Positions 13,197-26,500 of a stretch of DNA of 64,000 nucleotides are shown here, piece by piece. Position 1 is the first letter of the stretch; every line of letters begins with the position of its first letter. A model generated the notes under the pieces. The model saw only the letters and a list, made by a program, of their open reading frames with translations. It did no database searches and was not told the DNA's origin. A program made the translations under genes and the position numbers. Source of the stretch: Eopsaltria australis. Lineage: Eukaryota; Chordata; Aves; Passeriformes; Petroicidae. The stretch spans positions 186,001-250,000 of the forward strand of contig JAVTVJ010000822.1 in NCBI GenBank assembly GCA_034509425.1, read 5' to 3'.

Positions 13197-13510
13197 TGAG
13201 ATCACAAAATCAGAGAACACAGAGGGGGAGAGACCTTAGGGATCATCCAGTGTCACCCCTGCCAGGGGCAGGGACACCTTCCACTGTCCTAGGGTGCTCC
13301 AAGCCCCATCCAGCCTGGCCTTGGACACTGCCAGGGATCCAGGAGCAGCCACAGCTCCTCTGGAAATTCCATTTCAGGGCCTCACAGGGAAGAATTTCTC
13401 CCCAACATCTGATCTAACCATGCCTTCCTTCAGCTTAAGCCATTCCCTGTGTCCTGTCTTTCCATGCCCTTGCACAAAGTCCCACTGAGCCTTCTCATAG
13501 CCAGGAGCAG
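13197..13510 (-). mobile_element. CR1 LINE 3' fragment
   Basis: Antisense tail: cacaaaatcagagaacacag, gggcagggacaccttccact, ccagcctggccttggacact, gccagggatccaggagcagc, then catgccttccttcagcttaa. It faces the sense copy at 13751. Confidence 0.9.
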
Positions 13511-13750
13511 GAAGGTTTTATCCAGAGAGAGGCCCTGGGTTGGATTCATAGGTAGATTCAGAGTTTTCTATTTAACTGAATTTTTACAAATGTATGTGTA
13601 TATATTGAAAGTAGAAGAACTTTATAAAGTAGAATTGCTGCAGTCATGCTTTTCCTTTACAGAGATCTGCAATAAAAACTCCTGACCCTTAAAGCAAGGA
13701 GGTGAGGCACAAACAAACTGTTATTAGTGGTGTTAATTAACATTATTCTA

Positions 13751-13868
13751 TCCAGAGGTGTCCAAGGCCAGCTTGGAGCACCCTGGGACAGTGGAAGGTG
13801 TCCCTGCCCATGGAATGAGAGGAGCTTTAAGGTCCCTCCCAACCCAAACCACTTTGGGATGCTGTGAG
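13751..13868 (+). mobile_element. CR1 LINE 3' end
   Basis: Contains gaggtgtccaaggccagctt, gggacagtggaaggtgtccc, and ctcccaacccaaaccacttt. 5'-truncated. Confidence 0.88.
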
Positions 13869-14017
13869 TGCAGGGCAGCAGGAGCAGCAGGAGCAGCATC
13901 ATTTGCACACCTGCTGCCAGGTGAGGCTGAGGCACCAACGTTTTACCCTCTGTACCCTGGGGATGGCTGGAGCAGGGCAGAACCTGATCCATCAGCAGGA
14001 AACCTTCCCTGCAGTCC

Positions 14018-14430
14018 CATTCCTGGGGTTTGATCCCAGCTCAGACCTGGCCACTCCTGGTGTTTGATCCCAGATCAGCCCAAGCCATTCCTGGGGCTTG
14101 ATCCCAGCTCAGCCCAAGCCATTCCTGGGGTTTGATGCCAGCTCAGCCCAAGCCATTCCTGGTGTTTGATCCCAGATCAGCCCAAGCCATTCCTGGGGTT
14201 TGATCCCAGCTCAGCCGAGGCCACTCCTAGTGTTTGATGCCAGCTCAGTCCAAGCCATTTCTGGTGTTTGATCCCAGCTCAGTCCAGGCCATTCCTGGTG
14301 TTTGATCCCAGCTCAGCCGAGGCCACTCCTAGTGTTTGATGCCAGCTCAGACCAAGCCATTCCTGGTGTTTGATCCCAGCTCAGCCCAGGCCATTCCTGG
14401 TGTTTGATCCCAGCTCAGCCAGGCCTTGCC
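14018..14430. repeat. 34-bp minisatellite, 12 copies
   Basis: The unit ttgatcccagctcagccca plus agccattcctggtgt recurs with an exact 34-base period; anchors run from 14029 to 14403. Variants (cccagatcag, atgccagctcag, cactcctagtg) are shared among non-adjacent copies, suggesting higher-order duplication. Confidence 0.95.
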
Positions 14431-15689
14431 CAGGGTTGATCACCAGGTCACAGCCTGTGCAATTACCCACTCCAATAATCAGAGTCTGCCTCTGATGAAT
14501 TACAGCCCAGGCTGGGGATGGCTCAGAATAAATGAGCTGGGATGAAGGGTGTGACAGGTACCAAAGCATTTGTAATGGAATACACAGCTATTAAATGCAA
14601 AATAAAAAGGGCCACTAAAATACATGTAAAATAAACAGAAATAAAGCTACAAATCTATTTTAGGCCATGGTTGTTGACCTGGCATGAGAGACTGAAAATT
14701 AACCTCTCTCTGTATAAATGCAGGAGAGTGTCAGGGAGGTGCTCAGGTCACTTTTAGTGCTGCCACATTCAAGTTTTGAGCTGTTTGAGGGGCTTGTTTG
14801 TCCTGTCCTGGCTCAAATTTTGGCTCCTCCCCAACTTCTGTACCCAACTCTGTCTGGGCTGGCCATGGACACCCAACAAAAGGTGCAAGAGATGCCTCCA
14901 GGAAGGTCTCAGGAGGTGCTGCTGCACCAATCAGCCCCCTGAGCTTTGGGTTGAACTCTTGCTTTCCTCTTAAACCCTGCCTAACTCTGCACTCACACCC
15001 CAGGCTGGGCAGGGCTTGGAGAAACCCGCGAGAGGGGAAGGAAGAGCTGAACAGGGAAGGAACAAAGGACCTCGAGGCTGTTCCCAGGAATTTACATCCT
15101 TCAGGGATGTTCCTGGTGTTAAAAAACCCCGTAATGGATGTTTCTGTTTCGCTTTTATTTCAGTGTTTTGGAGGAGCAGGGATGCTTTGGGTAAAATTCA
15201 AATCAATGCAAACCTCATAAGCCGATAAAATTTTATAGATGGTTATCCAATATGTAATTTGTTACACAATTTCTCCGTGGCTTCTGTTTATTGAGACATA
15301 AAGACTTTGCTTTTTTTAAGGGAGGTTTTATGTGGGGAGGGCAGAAGAAGGAATAACCTTTCATACCTATTGTGCCATAAACTAAATTACTCTTAACCCA
15401 AGCCATTAATCTTGTGGTGGCAGCCTAATGAGACCAGAGGAAACAGAAACAAAAACAAACTGCCTGGAATTTTCTTGAAGGGACAACTTTTATTTCCATC
15501 AAGCCCGGTGCTTCCCAGATTGGCCACGTGGATATCACAGTGGATAATATCAGATAATATAATTAACAATAATCCAAGGAAATGATGAGGATATAAAGCT
15601 TGGGAAAGCGAGTGAGTGTAGAAGAGATTTTCAGGGGTAGTTGCACACTCTGTGTTTGCTTTCTGGGAGGAATTTCCTGCTGGATGGGA

Positions 15690-15905
15690 GTAATGGAGGA
15701 AAAGGAAAGAAGAGGGAAAAAGGAAGGAAAAAGAGGAACGGGAAGGGAAGGGAAGGTGAAAGGAAAGGAAAGGAAAGGAAAGGAAAGGAAAGGAAAGGAA
15801 AGGAAAGGGAAAGGGAAAGGGAAAGGGAAAGGGAAAGGGAAAGGGAAAGGGAAAGGGAAAGGGAAAGGGAAAGGGAAAGGGAAAGGGAAAGGGAAAGGGA
15901 AAGGA
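15690..15905. repeat. homopurine tract: (GGAAA)n then (GGGAAA)n
   Basis: An almost pure purine run on the + strand. About ten GGAAA units (15758-15806) pass into about sixteen GGGAAA units (15806-15903). Open frames across it (GKGKGK or the PFPFPF reverse) are repeat artefacts. Confidence 0.97.
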
Positions 15906-18900
15906 GTTTGAGCAGCAGCCTGGGGGCTGCTCACATGGAGCTCATCATGGCCTTGGTGATTTGGATCAGGAGGGCTGGAAAAGCTCTCAGGCAGAATGAT
16001 CCCCACCCCACTGAGGAAATTCACTGCAAAGCCTGGTGCTTATGACTAAGATGTTCTTTCTCTAATACAACTTTTCTCTCTGCAATATCCTCTGGCCTGT
16101 ACACAACATCATTTTTCCCAGTGTAATTTCAAAGCAAAGGAGCAAAACTTCGGAGCAAATGCGACCTTTCTTTTTTATGTTTTATTTTTTGGAGCCAGAC
16201 ACACAAACATAAGAGGAGCTTTTACTCAGTAGGTCCTGCTTGAAGTATGAGTGCACTGACCTGGAGATACACACAGAGTAAAAGCCTATTTGAGGCTGTC
16301 TCATGAGTTAAGTGAAGCTCCAAGCCTTTGGAAAGCTGATCTAAATCTTGCTGGAATGGGTGGGATGTGTTTCTGTTTCCCAGGACTGAACCAGCCCTTG
16401 CATGCTGCTCATTAGCTCCATTAATTAGTGGGTGATTTCCCCTCCACACAATGCAGTTGTGGCTGGGAGATTGGGCTGGGTACAGGAATTGAATTACACA
16501 GGGATGGACCTGCACTCTGAGGGGGACTGATTTGCCAATTAAAGAAAGAAAAGCTAAAGGCAGTGGATCCCTCCAGACCCCAAATTTGCTATTTCCCCTT
16601 AAAGAAAAGACCAAGAGAGGAATTGAAACAATCTGTGTGCTCTAAGTATAGAACTGGTGCAAAAAATTGATTTATGTCACTATGAGGTAACAACATTGTT
16701 TTATATGTCGAGGGAGAAAGAGAAATAGTCCATTATTTAGATCAGCACCAGTAAATGGATGTTTTTAAGGCTGAAAAGCAGGGCCATCTCCTTCTTATCA
16801 TCTCCACTCAATCTCCTAAACTCTTGCTGAACCTCTAACAGAGCGAGCCAAGGCTCAGAGTGACACAGAGTGACATCAGCAGGAGTTATTAGAGGGATTT
16901 ATGAGCACAGTCAGACGTGGGGATGCCAAGAAGTTGGGGAAGAGCTGCAGTATCCCAGGAAACAATCTGCATTATTGAGAGCAGAACTCCAGGGAAGGTG
17001 TGATGAGCTTGACAAAGTGCAGGCACTTCACTTCAGGATCCTCCTCAAAGTCTCCTCCTCCAAACCAGCTGCATTTTAAAGCCCATTAGAGACCAAACTC
17101 TATTTTGGGGGTTTTACCACTGCAGTTCCAAGGAAATGTGTAGGAACTCGTTGATGGAGAAGCTTTGCAGGGATGAAAATGAGGCTCTTTCAATGTTTTT
17201 CTTGCAGTCATTTGGATGGGTTTGATAATCCTGGGAAAGCACCAGGTTGGGGTTGGCCAAAGGTGGCTCCAAACTGGTGCCAGTGTCGGTGTGAAACTGG
17301 TCTGAACCTTCCTGAAATGGGGCATAACCAGCAGAGCTTCCTGAGAATTGTCATGGTTTAACATAGCTTGGTTTTTAGATGAAGGAAGACTTGAAAAGAA
17401 AACTTCTTTTTTCAATATTTTGGATCCCTGTCTCACGGAAACACTCACCAGAGGGGAAGGAAGGATGGAACCATGGGGGTTTGACTGTTCAGGTTTATCC
17501 ATCAAACTATTTCAAAGGATTTATTTTTGCCTTTTAATGTATAGCCCAATTCAGCAAAACACCTAAATCCATATTTCCAGTTGTTATGAGAGTGAACCTA
17601 TGACAAAGAATGCACCTGAAAATACATTAATTAGTAATTTCTGCTATGGAAGAGCCATTCCACAAACCTGGCATTAGGCAGACACTGAAGGAGGGAGCTT
17701 AAATTCTAAAAACCCTTTAAATTCAATATTTTCCTTGAACAAATCCTTATTTTTCTCTGGAATATCAGCAGTGTTAAACAGGCAGCTCCAGTTTTGAAGG
17801 CAATTTATCTCAGGCACCTTTAAAAACAAAGGGAAAATTTGGGATCTTGACTCGGTTTTTTTTTAATTGATGTGGAAAACGAAAGTTTGATTCCTTGATA
17901 AGGAATGCACTTATGGATTTTTTGGGACAGAACATTTTTTTTCATGTTCTAAATTTAGTGGTTTTGGCTTAAACCAAAGGACAACCTTTGTAAGAGTTTT
18001 GGTGAAATCATGAGCTTTAATAGTGACTCCAAAAGGCAAAAGTTGCTTTTGATAAGGAATAAAGGAATGATAAGAGGATGAGGAAAGATCCCCTTTACTA
18101 TGGAAAGACAGATTTTGATATTCCTGAATTCTACTGACCCAACAACTATAAGAGTTTACAACAAACTCAAGAGTATGATGCAGGAATAAAACCAGAGAAT
18201 ATTTCACTTATTCTACCACCACAAAAACACAGCCAGGGACGGATTAAGGAAGCAGGAACTGCTTGGGAAGTACAGAGAAATAAGATATAAAAATGGAATA
18301 GGAAATACAGAGCAGGGGGATGAAAAAGGAAGGAAAAGCAGCCAAACATGGAGGTGAATTTTCACCAGCTCACTTTAATTTACACAACAATATTCAAACC
18401 CTCAGGGTTTTGCACTCTGGAGATTTCTCTGGTTAATTGTGAGTTTTCCCTGCACTTTTCCTGGGTGCTCAGGATGGGAATAATCCCCCAGCACCTCACT
18501 GTAATTTGGGCACTCAATCAGCAGAATCATTTGCAGAAGGCCTTTGCCAAGTGAGTGCTCCTCAGAACGGCCTTGGGTGAGACAGCAGAGTTTAATTCAC
18601 TTTTTTCTCTCCTGCATTATTACAGAAAATTTGGCATTGTCTCCTCTCAGTTATTCTCTGTGATTCCAACAACACATTTTGGTGAATAAAGAGAGTGGAA
18701 ATAAAAGCAGTGAATAGAAAGGGATAAAAGAGGCTCCTGGGAGAGCTGATGTTAAAAGGCAACAGGTGACAGTCCTGTTGGATTTCTGTGTCCAGTTAAT
18801 GGATGAGGAAACAAAGCAGGAATGAAAAGGAACTTCTGCCTCTGGCAAAAAAAAAATAAAAAAATGCACTGCCAGTGAAAATCTCTTCCTAAATATTTAT

Positions 18901-20086
18901 ATCCAGTCCTGGCCTTTCATGGCCCTTCACATTTTTGAATTTTAGAATGGATTTATTTTAAATAACTGCATACATAAATAAGTGCATCCTAAATACATCT
19001 CTCTGCGCATTAGGAGACTCTAAGTAAAATTATTATTCTTATCATAAAACAGATAAATTTAAAGAGTTCTTCTTCCAAATATATTTGTCCCTGGTTCCCA
19101 GCTGGTGCAAATTTGCATTTTTCCATGAAGGTCAAAGTTTTCCTACTCTCACCCTGGAGCAGCCAACCCTGTTTACCTGTCAAAACCTGCAGAATAGAAA
19201 GTTCAAGTTCTTTAGTGTGCCCAGGAAAGGAAAACATTCCTAAATCCTGATTATTATTCCAGCTAACATTTTGCTTTTCTAACCTGCTCTGAGTTTGCAG
19301 GAATTGTCTGCTGCATATCCAGCAGATGCAAATGCAGCAATGCCTGCATTTGTGGCTTGTTTGGAGTGCAGGGCAATTATCCAGGAATAAAATCAATTCC
19401 TAACAAATCATCTGCCATGTGCAAAGCAGGGCTCTAATAGTAATTAAAGTCATAAAATGGATTAATGTTTCTCTCTATCTCTTCCTTTTACCCACTGGTA
19501 AAAACGGCTCATGCACGAGTTCTAGGAAAGAGCATGAACTGCAGAAGAAATTAATTAATAGACAACAAATAATCACAAATCAATTCATTTTAGGCCTAGG
19601 ATTACATCATGATTTTTAAGTAACTTGATGCAATTGATCTCTGTCATGTGAACTGACTTTGAAGTGACTTTGAGGGGATTTAGATGTTCATAGGGAACTT
19701 GTAGCAAAAATAAAAGCTTATTTAGCGTGTAAAATGAGAAAAATAGATAAGTCTTGTATTAAATGCACCAAAATGTTCTCTGTTATTAAAGGAATCTTTA
19801 AAGTTGTGCTTCTATTTAGCTCACATTGACATTTGCTTTTTCGATATATTCAAATACACAGCTCATTATCAAGTTTTCTTTTAAAATTGCCGATTTAAAT
19901 ACAAAAAAAAAAATAAGTCCATAAGTTATTCCATGCCTTGAAACACGACCATCTCCTACAAATCAAAACAGTGGTTAATGTTCAAATAGTTAAAGAAAGA
20001 CATGGCTATTTATAGTCATTAAACCTGAAGAACTCATTAATTTTAATTGAGAACAGTGGACCTTCTTTTCAGTCTGGGCAGGGAAG

Positions 20087-20133
20087 CTTTCCCAATTTCC
20101 TGATTTCCCAATTTCCTGATTTCCCAATTTCCA
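20087..20133. repeat. 15-bp tandem repeat, ~3 copies
   Basis: The unit cccaatttcctgatt is repeated with a 15-base period. Confidence 0.85.
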
Positions 20134-22329
20134 GTCCTTGTTTTTCCTCCTCCCTGGCTTGCCTGGTGTGGAGCAGCTCCCTCAGTTCCTCCCCTTTACG
20201 TGCCCAGCCTCTTCTCCTCCCTCTTGCATCTCCCAAACCCTTCTGGATTTTCCATGGGGGATCCTTTGGAAACTCCAGCTTTTCTCCTTAGCTGTTGTTT
20301 AAGGACTTCCTCCTCTCCCTTTTCCTCTGCATTCCACCAGCACCCAGCTCTGGAGCTCCAGCAGGAGACGTAAATCATTTGTATTCCTCTTCCCATCTCC
20401 AGATCATCTTGAAACCAGTCTAGACATTAAAGCAATCTGTTTGCTGCTCTGATTATTCCACTTGGCTCTATCCCCTCTCTTAAAATACATAGATTATGCT
20501 GAATTAAGTCCAATTTCATCCAGAAACCAACTGATTATTTTCTTCCTTTTCCTCATTATCCCAGAGATTCTAAATGATAGCAATAAACAGCAGCAGCAGC
20601 AGCGAGGAGGAAGGGGATGGGAAGGATCCTCATTTCACACTGAATCATTTACTTGTTAAACAATAAGCCTTGAAATTAACTTTCCCTCCTGACACCCCTG
20701 CATGCACAAATGCAAATAAAATGATTACAGGCTTCATCTTGGGCAAAAATAATGGTCATGGATGGTTCAGCTAATCTTAAAGTCACCCTGGAGTTGCAGC
20801 CCTGCTTGTTCCTATTTATATTGGTTAGAATTCCATCTAATCATGGTTTAAATGCGTGGCCACCCAGGTCAGATCAGAACTAGTCCTGGCCACTTTATTT
20901 ATTGCTGAACTGCAGAGTATGGCCATTAAAAAATCCAAATATTTCCTGACAGCTCTCGGGGGAAATCTACACTTCATAATTTCCTTTCATAGTCCTATTA
21001 ATACTTCCTGACAGGCTGAAAGCCAGTTGTTAATAACCTGGCGGATTTCCAGGTTCTTGTCTAAAATTAGCTTCAGTTTCAATTTTTTTCTTTTTTTCTT
21101 TTTGCAAATCTTAACCCCTGATCCAGAAATTTCTGAGGCAGGAGTGGCAGGTGGATGCCCTGTTCTCCTCCTCCAGCTGTTCAAGCTTTGAACCTCCTGG
21201 TTCAAAAGAGCTTTGCTCCCAACTCCAAAATTCCAGGGATGTTTTGCTCAACTCTACATTCCTTTTGGAAAGAAAATTTGGTGGGTTCTCTGTGTCCAGT
21301 GGGCAAAGAAATTGCCTTTATTTTTTTTTTTAAGGTGGTATGAAGGCCACCAGCTGGAGGACCAGACATGCAAGAAATGCAGCAGCAAAAATAATAAACA
21401 CTAAAGATATTGTTTTGTTTGAAAGGGGAGCCCCATAAAGATATCACAATGCCTTTAATATGGATTTTAATGAAAAGATCTGGGATATTGAATGTGAAGA
21501 AGCAAAAGATTAAACTGGAAACACCCAATAAGAGACTTCAGGGTGGCACAAATGAAAGCATTGCTGGGATATCAGGCTCACAGAGAAACAACTGCTGCAT
21601 GAGATCTTGAAAGAGATGAAGTCTCCAAGATATCATTGTAAAAGTTTATCAAAAATTCCTTTATTAACCTCCCTATCTTTGAAGGAACCTGCTCACTGTC
21701 TTTTGATGATATTCTTATTTTGATCCTCTTTTTACTGAAGAAATGGGAATTTTGGTGCTAACTTCAGTTGAAACAAGTTTTTTAATCATTATTACACTGA
21801 TAATACTTGGAAGGATTTTTTCTTAAGCTTTTGCTCATAGATATGAAGTAGATATTAAACTTTTCACCTGGGAAAAATAATGTAGACTCTTCATTCCCAG
21901 TGTTTGGGTGTCATCAAGATCTGCAGCTTTAGTGTTTGTGAACACATTAAAAGAAATGTGATAATTGCTTTACAGGTGATATGATCAGGTTTGGTAAATT
22001 AAACACTTTCAAATCTCTTCAAAATCTGTATTTCATAACGTATTGAGTTGGAAATTGATCCACACTTACATTTCAGCCAAGCCTTGGAAGCCTTGTTATC
22101 AGACTTTTTCCATCTCAGTATTTGCTCAGGAACTGCTGCAGACTGTGTGGAGTGATTAGGAGAGAACCTTTTTGCTGTTGGGAATTATCTTTATGATGTA
22201 AACTTCTAAATTCTCATTCACATTGAGACCTGAAGGATTTTTTTGCTTTTCTTCTAAATACTACTTACACTGTTCCCAATATTCACAAGTATCAACACGC
22301 ACACTTGTGATGCTTTAGGTGATAGCTCA

Positions 22330-22680
22330 GCCTGGTTTCATGGTGTTTATAGGGCCAGGAGACCAAACACCCCTGAAACCACATAGAATTAGAAGACTAA
22401 ACACTCTGTTTTCGTGGGCCCTCAAGGTCTCCTAGTAAGACAGATTTTGTAAATTAGAAGTGAGCCCACCCAGGCCCTTCTTGGGCCCTCCTGGTAGATC
22501 TGCTAATGAGTAGAGTCTTTAATTGTACACTCGGCTGGGGGGACGGGGCTTTAGCGACGCGTTCTACCTGGACGGCAGAAGCCATGGAATGGGATCCTAT
22601 TAAAATACCGAGGGAAACTACCCCAACCCTCTGACCCTGTCTGAGCCTTTATTTCCTAAGACCAGAAAAAGGCATCAACA
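22330..22680. other. unclassified CpG-bearing block with strong hairpin
   Basis: This block differs from its AT-rich surroundings. It opens with a two-part stem (GGTTTCA/TGAAACC at 22334 and 22374; GGTGTTT/AAACACC at 22342 and 22365), has gggccctc twice (~22428 and ~22485), then a run with CpGs (gacggggctttagcgacgcg) and ends with an ag-rich segment. I could not assign it to CR1 or to any retroviral LTR: TATA-like and poly(A)-like motifs are not in LTR order. It could be an old repeat, a conserved element or a regulatory CpG patch. Confidence 0.35.
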
Positions 22681-23479
22681 TGGCAAACATTCTCTTCTGC
22701 AGTTCCCACAAATCTCTGAGGACTGCACTGAAATTTCCATCCCACCAACACTTCCAGGCCAGATCTCACACAGGTGTTGGAGGTCCATTCCCACATATTT
22801 AAGGATTAAAACGAGAGCAGCACTCTTTTAGCCAAAGAATGAGCAATCAGCCCTTTCAGGCTGATTACTGGCATTGCAGACTGTATAAATTTTTTTTAAA
22901 GGGTGTCAAAATGCAACTCCAGATGAGGTTGGTTGTATGAGATAACTGCACCTGGGTTCAGCACAAGGACTGGGATTGGATTATTCTCAGTTATATTTAT
23001 TATCACTTGAGCACTTTGCTGTTGAAAGGCATTTTAATGCTGATTTGTCAACAGCACAACCCACTGGGGTTTCTGCCTTTCAGTCTTTATATTTAGGTTA
23101 AACACAGCAAACTCTCTCATGGCTCTTGCCTGCTGAGACTGGGTTATTTCCAGCTGGGAATGCCCACACAGAGTTTGGTTGAACCAGTTCAGATACTCAG
23201 GAAAGAGTTAATGAAAGAGTGGCTCTCCCTGAGACCTTTCCAGCAATTCCAGTGGGATCCTGAAGCTCATGGACACGTTCAGCACTGGGCTGATGGCAGA
23301 GAGGGGTTTCTCTTTCAGGTTCCAAGCTTAAGCTCACTAATTGTTGCTGTGAAAATGAAAACATGGGTGAAAAATCAAAATAATTAAAAAATAAATTTTA
23401 AATAATTTAGTTTTTTTAAATCCTACTGTGTTTTGTACTTGACCTTTGTTAAAGAAGGTGTGAATCCTTACAAGGATGT

Positions 23480-23700
23480 TTAGAATCCCAGAATGGTTTG
23501 GGTTGAAAGAGACCTTAAAAATCTTCCAGTTCCACCCCTGCCATGGGCAGGGACACCTTCCACTATCCCAGGTTGCTCCAAGCCCTGTCCAACCTGACCT
23601 TGGGCACTTCCAGGGTTGGGAATCCACAAATTCCCTGTGCCAGGGCCATTCCAATGCTGGTGAATCCATTTGGGAAGGTGAGTGAGGCTTCATCAGACAC
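23480..23700 (-). mobile_element. CR1 LINE 3' fragment
   Basis: Antisense terminus aatcccagaatggtttgggt, then gggcagggacaccttccact, gctccaagccctgtccaacc, and cctgtgccagggccattcc. The right limit is approximate; weaker similarity may continue to about 23790. Confidence 0.87.
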
Positions 23701-26027
23701 CAGAGCAGAGTCCAGCCCATTTCTCCTCAAACATCTTAATTTGGGGAGTTTAAGCCCCAAAAGCCTCTGTAGTGTCCCACCCTGTAGGATCTCAATGTCA
23801 CCTGAAACACAACGAGCTGTTTGCTGGGATTTAGGGAAATGTTTTGAAAACACAAGATTTAAACCCTCCCCGAAGGCTTTATGCTCTGGATCTGAATTGC
23901 AAATGAGCAACGATATTTTCCCTTTCCCTGGGAAAAGTAAGCAATAGCAGTCAGGAGTGAAAACCAAATGAAAACCCAAGTCCTTTTGTGAAAGAAATAA
24001 AAATAGGAGCGATCAGTATCGGAAACCTTTGTTAAATAGCACGGGGTGCTTTCCTCTCTCGAAATATGGTTCAATAATTCTAAATAAGCAGTAACTACTC
24101 CAACAGCATACGTAAATCTTGCTGGAGCCTGGAAAAGGGGTGGCTCCTGCTCCTGCTCTGGTAGCTGTGAGTGTTTGCTATTCACTCTGTTACGGATATC
24201 TGGGAAATGGTTTGAGTGCTGAAAGCGCCTCGGGGATAAAAAGTTTGAAAAGAAAAATGTAGCTGTATATCATTGGCATTCATGAGGAAATTCACATTAG
24301 ATGCCTTCAAATCAGGTGCTCAGGAGACAATGGAGAGATCAGCAGCAATGGTGTGCCAGGAATGAAAGCCTGGCTGGGACAGACTGGGCTCATTTCCTGG
24401 CACGTGAGGAATATAAAAGTGTGGAAGGCCAAATTCAAAAGATGGTATAGATGTGTGGGAGCTGGTGGGAGGGAAAGCTGAGGCTGCAGAATGAAAGGGC
24501 TGTGCGTGCACTCCCTGGATCAGGGCCTTTCTCTCCACATTTCCATCCCTTTCTTCTCCCACACGTGCAGCAAATCTCATTCCATAGGTGGCTACACCAA
24601 TAAACCACTCCTGGAGTGAAGCTCCTCCACCAGCACCACTGTGGAATTCAGCCCCAAATCCCTGTTGTTAAATATTTTTCTCCCACCAGGTCAAAAAGTT
24701 GCTCTTTCTGCAAACACAGCCACATTTTGCCATGGGGAAAAATGTCAATTTGCTGGAATTTAGCTGAGAGCAAAATCTCATCATTCCCAGTGCCTGACAG
24801 GTTTTACCCCAGTCCAATGTCACATCACCACCTGAACCAACTTTTGCTTTCTCAAAACTTAACAGAAAATTGTGGCAGAAGTGGGAAATGGGGCCGATTT
24901 TCATGAAAATTCAGATGACACCAGAAGAACGTTTTGCCCTTTGTCACAGATTTGGTCTTGTAAGGGTTTTTTTACTCAAAAAATAAGCAGTTGTAGAAAT
25001 TAAAGGGTCTTGAAAACTAAAGCCTCAGCATCAGGTTGAGTTCAGTAAACAGCAAGATATTGGCATTTATGTTAATGTGTTAAATATACGTCAGATTATT
25101 TTAATTAAGAAATGAATCCAATTATTAATTAAATAATTGCCTATTCCCATCTAAATTCCAAGGAAAACAGCAGTAAAACTGCAACCTTCAGCCACACAAT
25201 GAGACAGCCTTTCCCTCCGTGTGCTAAGTGCCAACTCAACACTCAAATCCCACTTTTCCACTGAATTTTTCAATATCCCACGTGTCCAGGAGGGAATGTT
25301 TGATGGCAGCAATACTTTTGCGTACTTTTTTTCCAATTATATTACCCAGAGTGTTTGCAAGGAGAACCTGGGTATTTTATCCACCTTTTCCCATTTCTTC
25401 ACCTCCTGTCTCTCCCTGTGTGTCCCACACATCACATTTGCATGTCTGAGGAGCAGATTTCTCTCCTTCCCCCCAGACAAGAAGGGAAAATGACAGGTAT
25501 AAAGTATCTGAGGACTGAGTCCTTTCCCATGGACTTGTTTTCGCTAATGGGAAAACAACAAAAAATGATGTTGCCTATTTCTGTAACGAACATATTTGTA
25601 TAAATTACATCCTGCTGACGAATGGACGCGCCATCAGGATTTTTAGGGGGAAATGCAATGTTTCCCCCATGATCATATTTAACATATTTTTGGTTTCCAT
25701 CCATCTCTCTGCTCAAACTGTGGCATAACAATTAGAATAAGTGATGGCAGCACATCCAGAAAACAAAGGGTATGATGGCAGAATTTATCTTGTTACATTT
25801 CTTGATTTAACGCCAGTCTGGGATTTCTGGTCTGAACCAGATTTTTCTTCCGCTATAAATATTTCAGTTTTTTCATTTATTCTTGATTTAGTTTGACAGT
25901 AAATAATCCCATGGAAGCTGCTGTTGGAAAGATGTTGTAAAAATTATTAAGTGCCTGCTCGCCAGCTCGGTCCTTGTGTTTGTCAGAGGGAAGGGAGTAA
26001 AACAGTTGGGTTACTTAAAGGAAATAC

Positions 26028-26051
26028 GTGTGTGTGTGTGTGTGTGTGTGT
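26028..26051. repeat. (TG)n microsatellite
   Basis: About twelve uninterrupted TG/GT units. Confidence 0.97.
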
Positions 26052-26320
26052 ATTTACAGTAATGCCCCATAATTTGCAGTCTTAGGAGCAGAAGAATTAC
26101 AGTTCTGAGGGTTGATCAATACCTTGTATGAATACAAAGAGCTTGGGTTGTATATTCTGGACATTGGCAGCTGCAGGTTCTTGTTTCAAGGTTCCAAAGG
26201 ACTCATCCATAGCCCTACGAGAGGGGAATAGAAAGCAGGGAGGGTTTCCAAAGGATATTTCCTTGCAAAAAAAAAAAAAGGGATCTGTCTTCTTGGAAAA
26301 GTCAGGATCTGGCCAGTTAG

Positions 26321-26500
26321 TTGGCTTTTATTGGTTATTTTTGGTTTGGAATAATTTTTGTTTGGAATCTTTTTTGTTTGGAATGTTTATTGCTTGGAAC
26401 ATTTTTTGTTTGGAAGATTTTTTCTTTGGAATATTTTTTTCTTTGGAACATTTTTTGTTTGGAATATTTTTGGCTTGGAATATTTTTGTTTGAAATATCA
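26321..26500. repeat. 16-bp tandem repeat, ~10 copies
   Basis: The unit ggaatatttttgtttg has GGAA anchors at 26348, 26364, 26380, 26396, 26412, 26428, 26445, 26461 and 26477, a nearly perfect 16-base period. Open frames here on both strands come from the repeat. Confidence 0.93.

Noticed and set aside
14018..14430. CRISPR-like regular repeat
   Set aside because: The 34-bp units are directly adjacent with no unique spacers, and the genome is vertebrate; it is a minisatellite.
15563..16045. Open frames encoding KGKGKG, ERERER or PFPFPF stretches
   Set aside because: Direct translations of the GGAAA/GGGAAA tract, with no conserved domain or splice support.
22330..22680. Solo retroviral LTR
   Set aside because: No clear TG...CA ends or target duplication found, and TATA-like and AATAAA-like motifs are in the wrong order; left unclassified.
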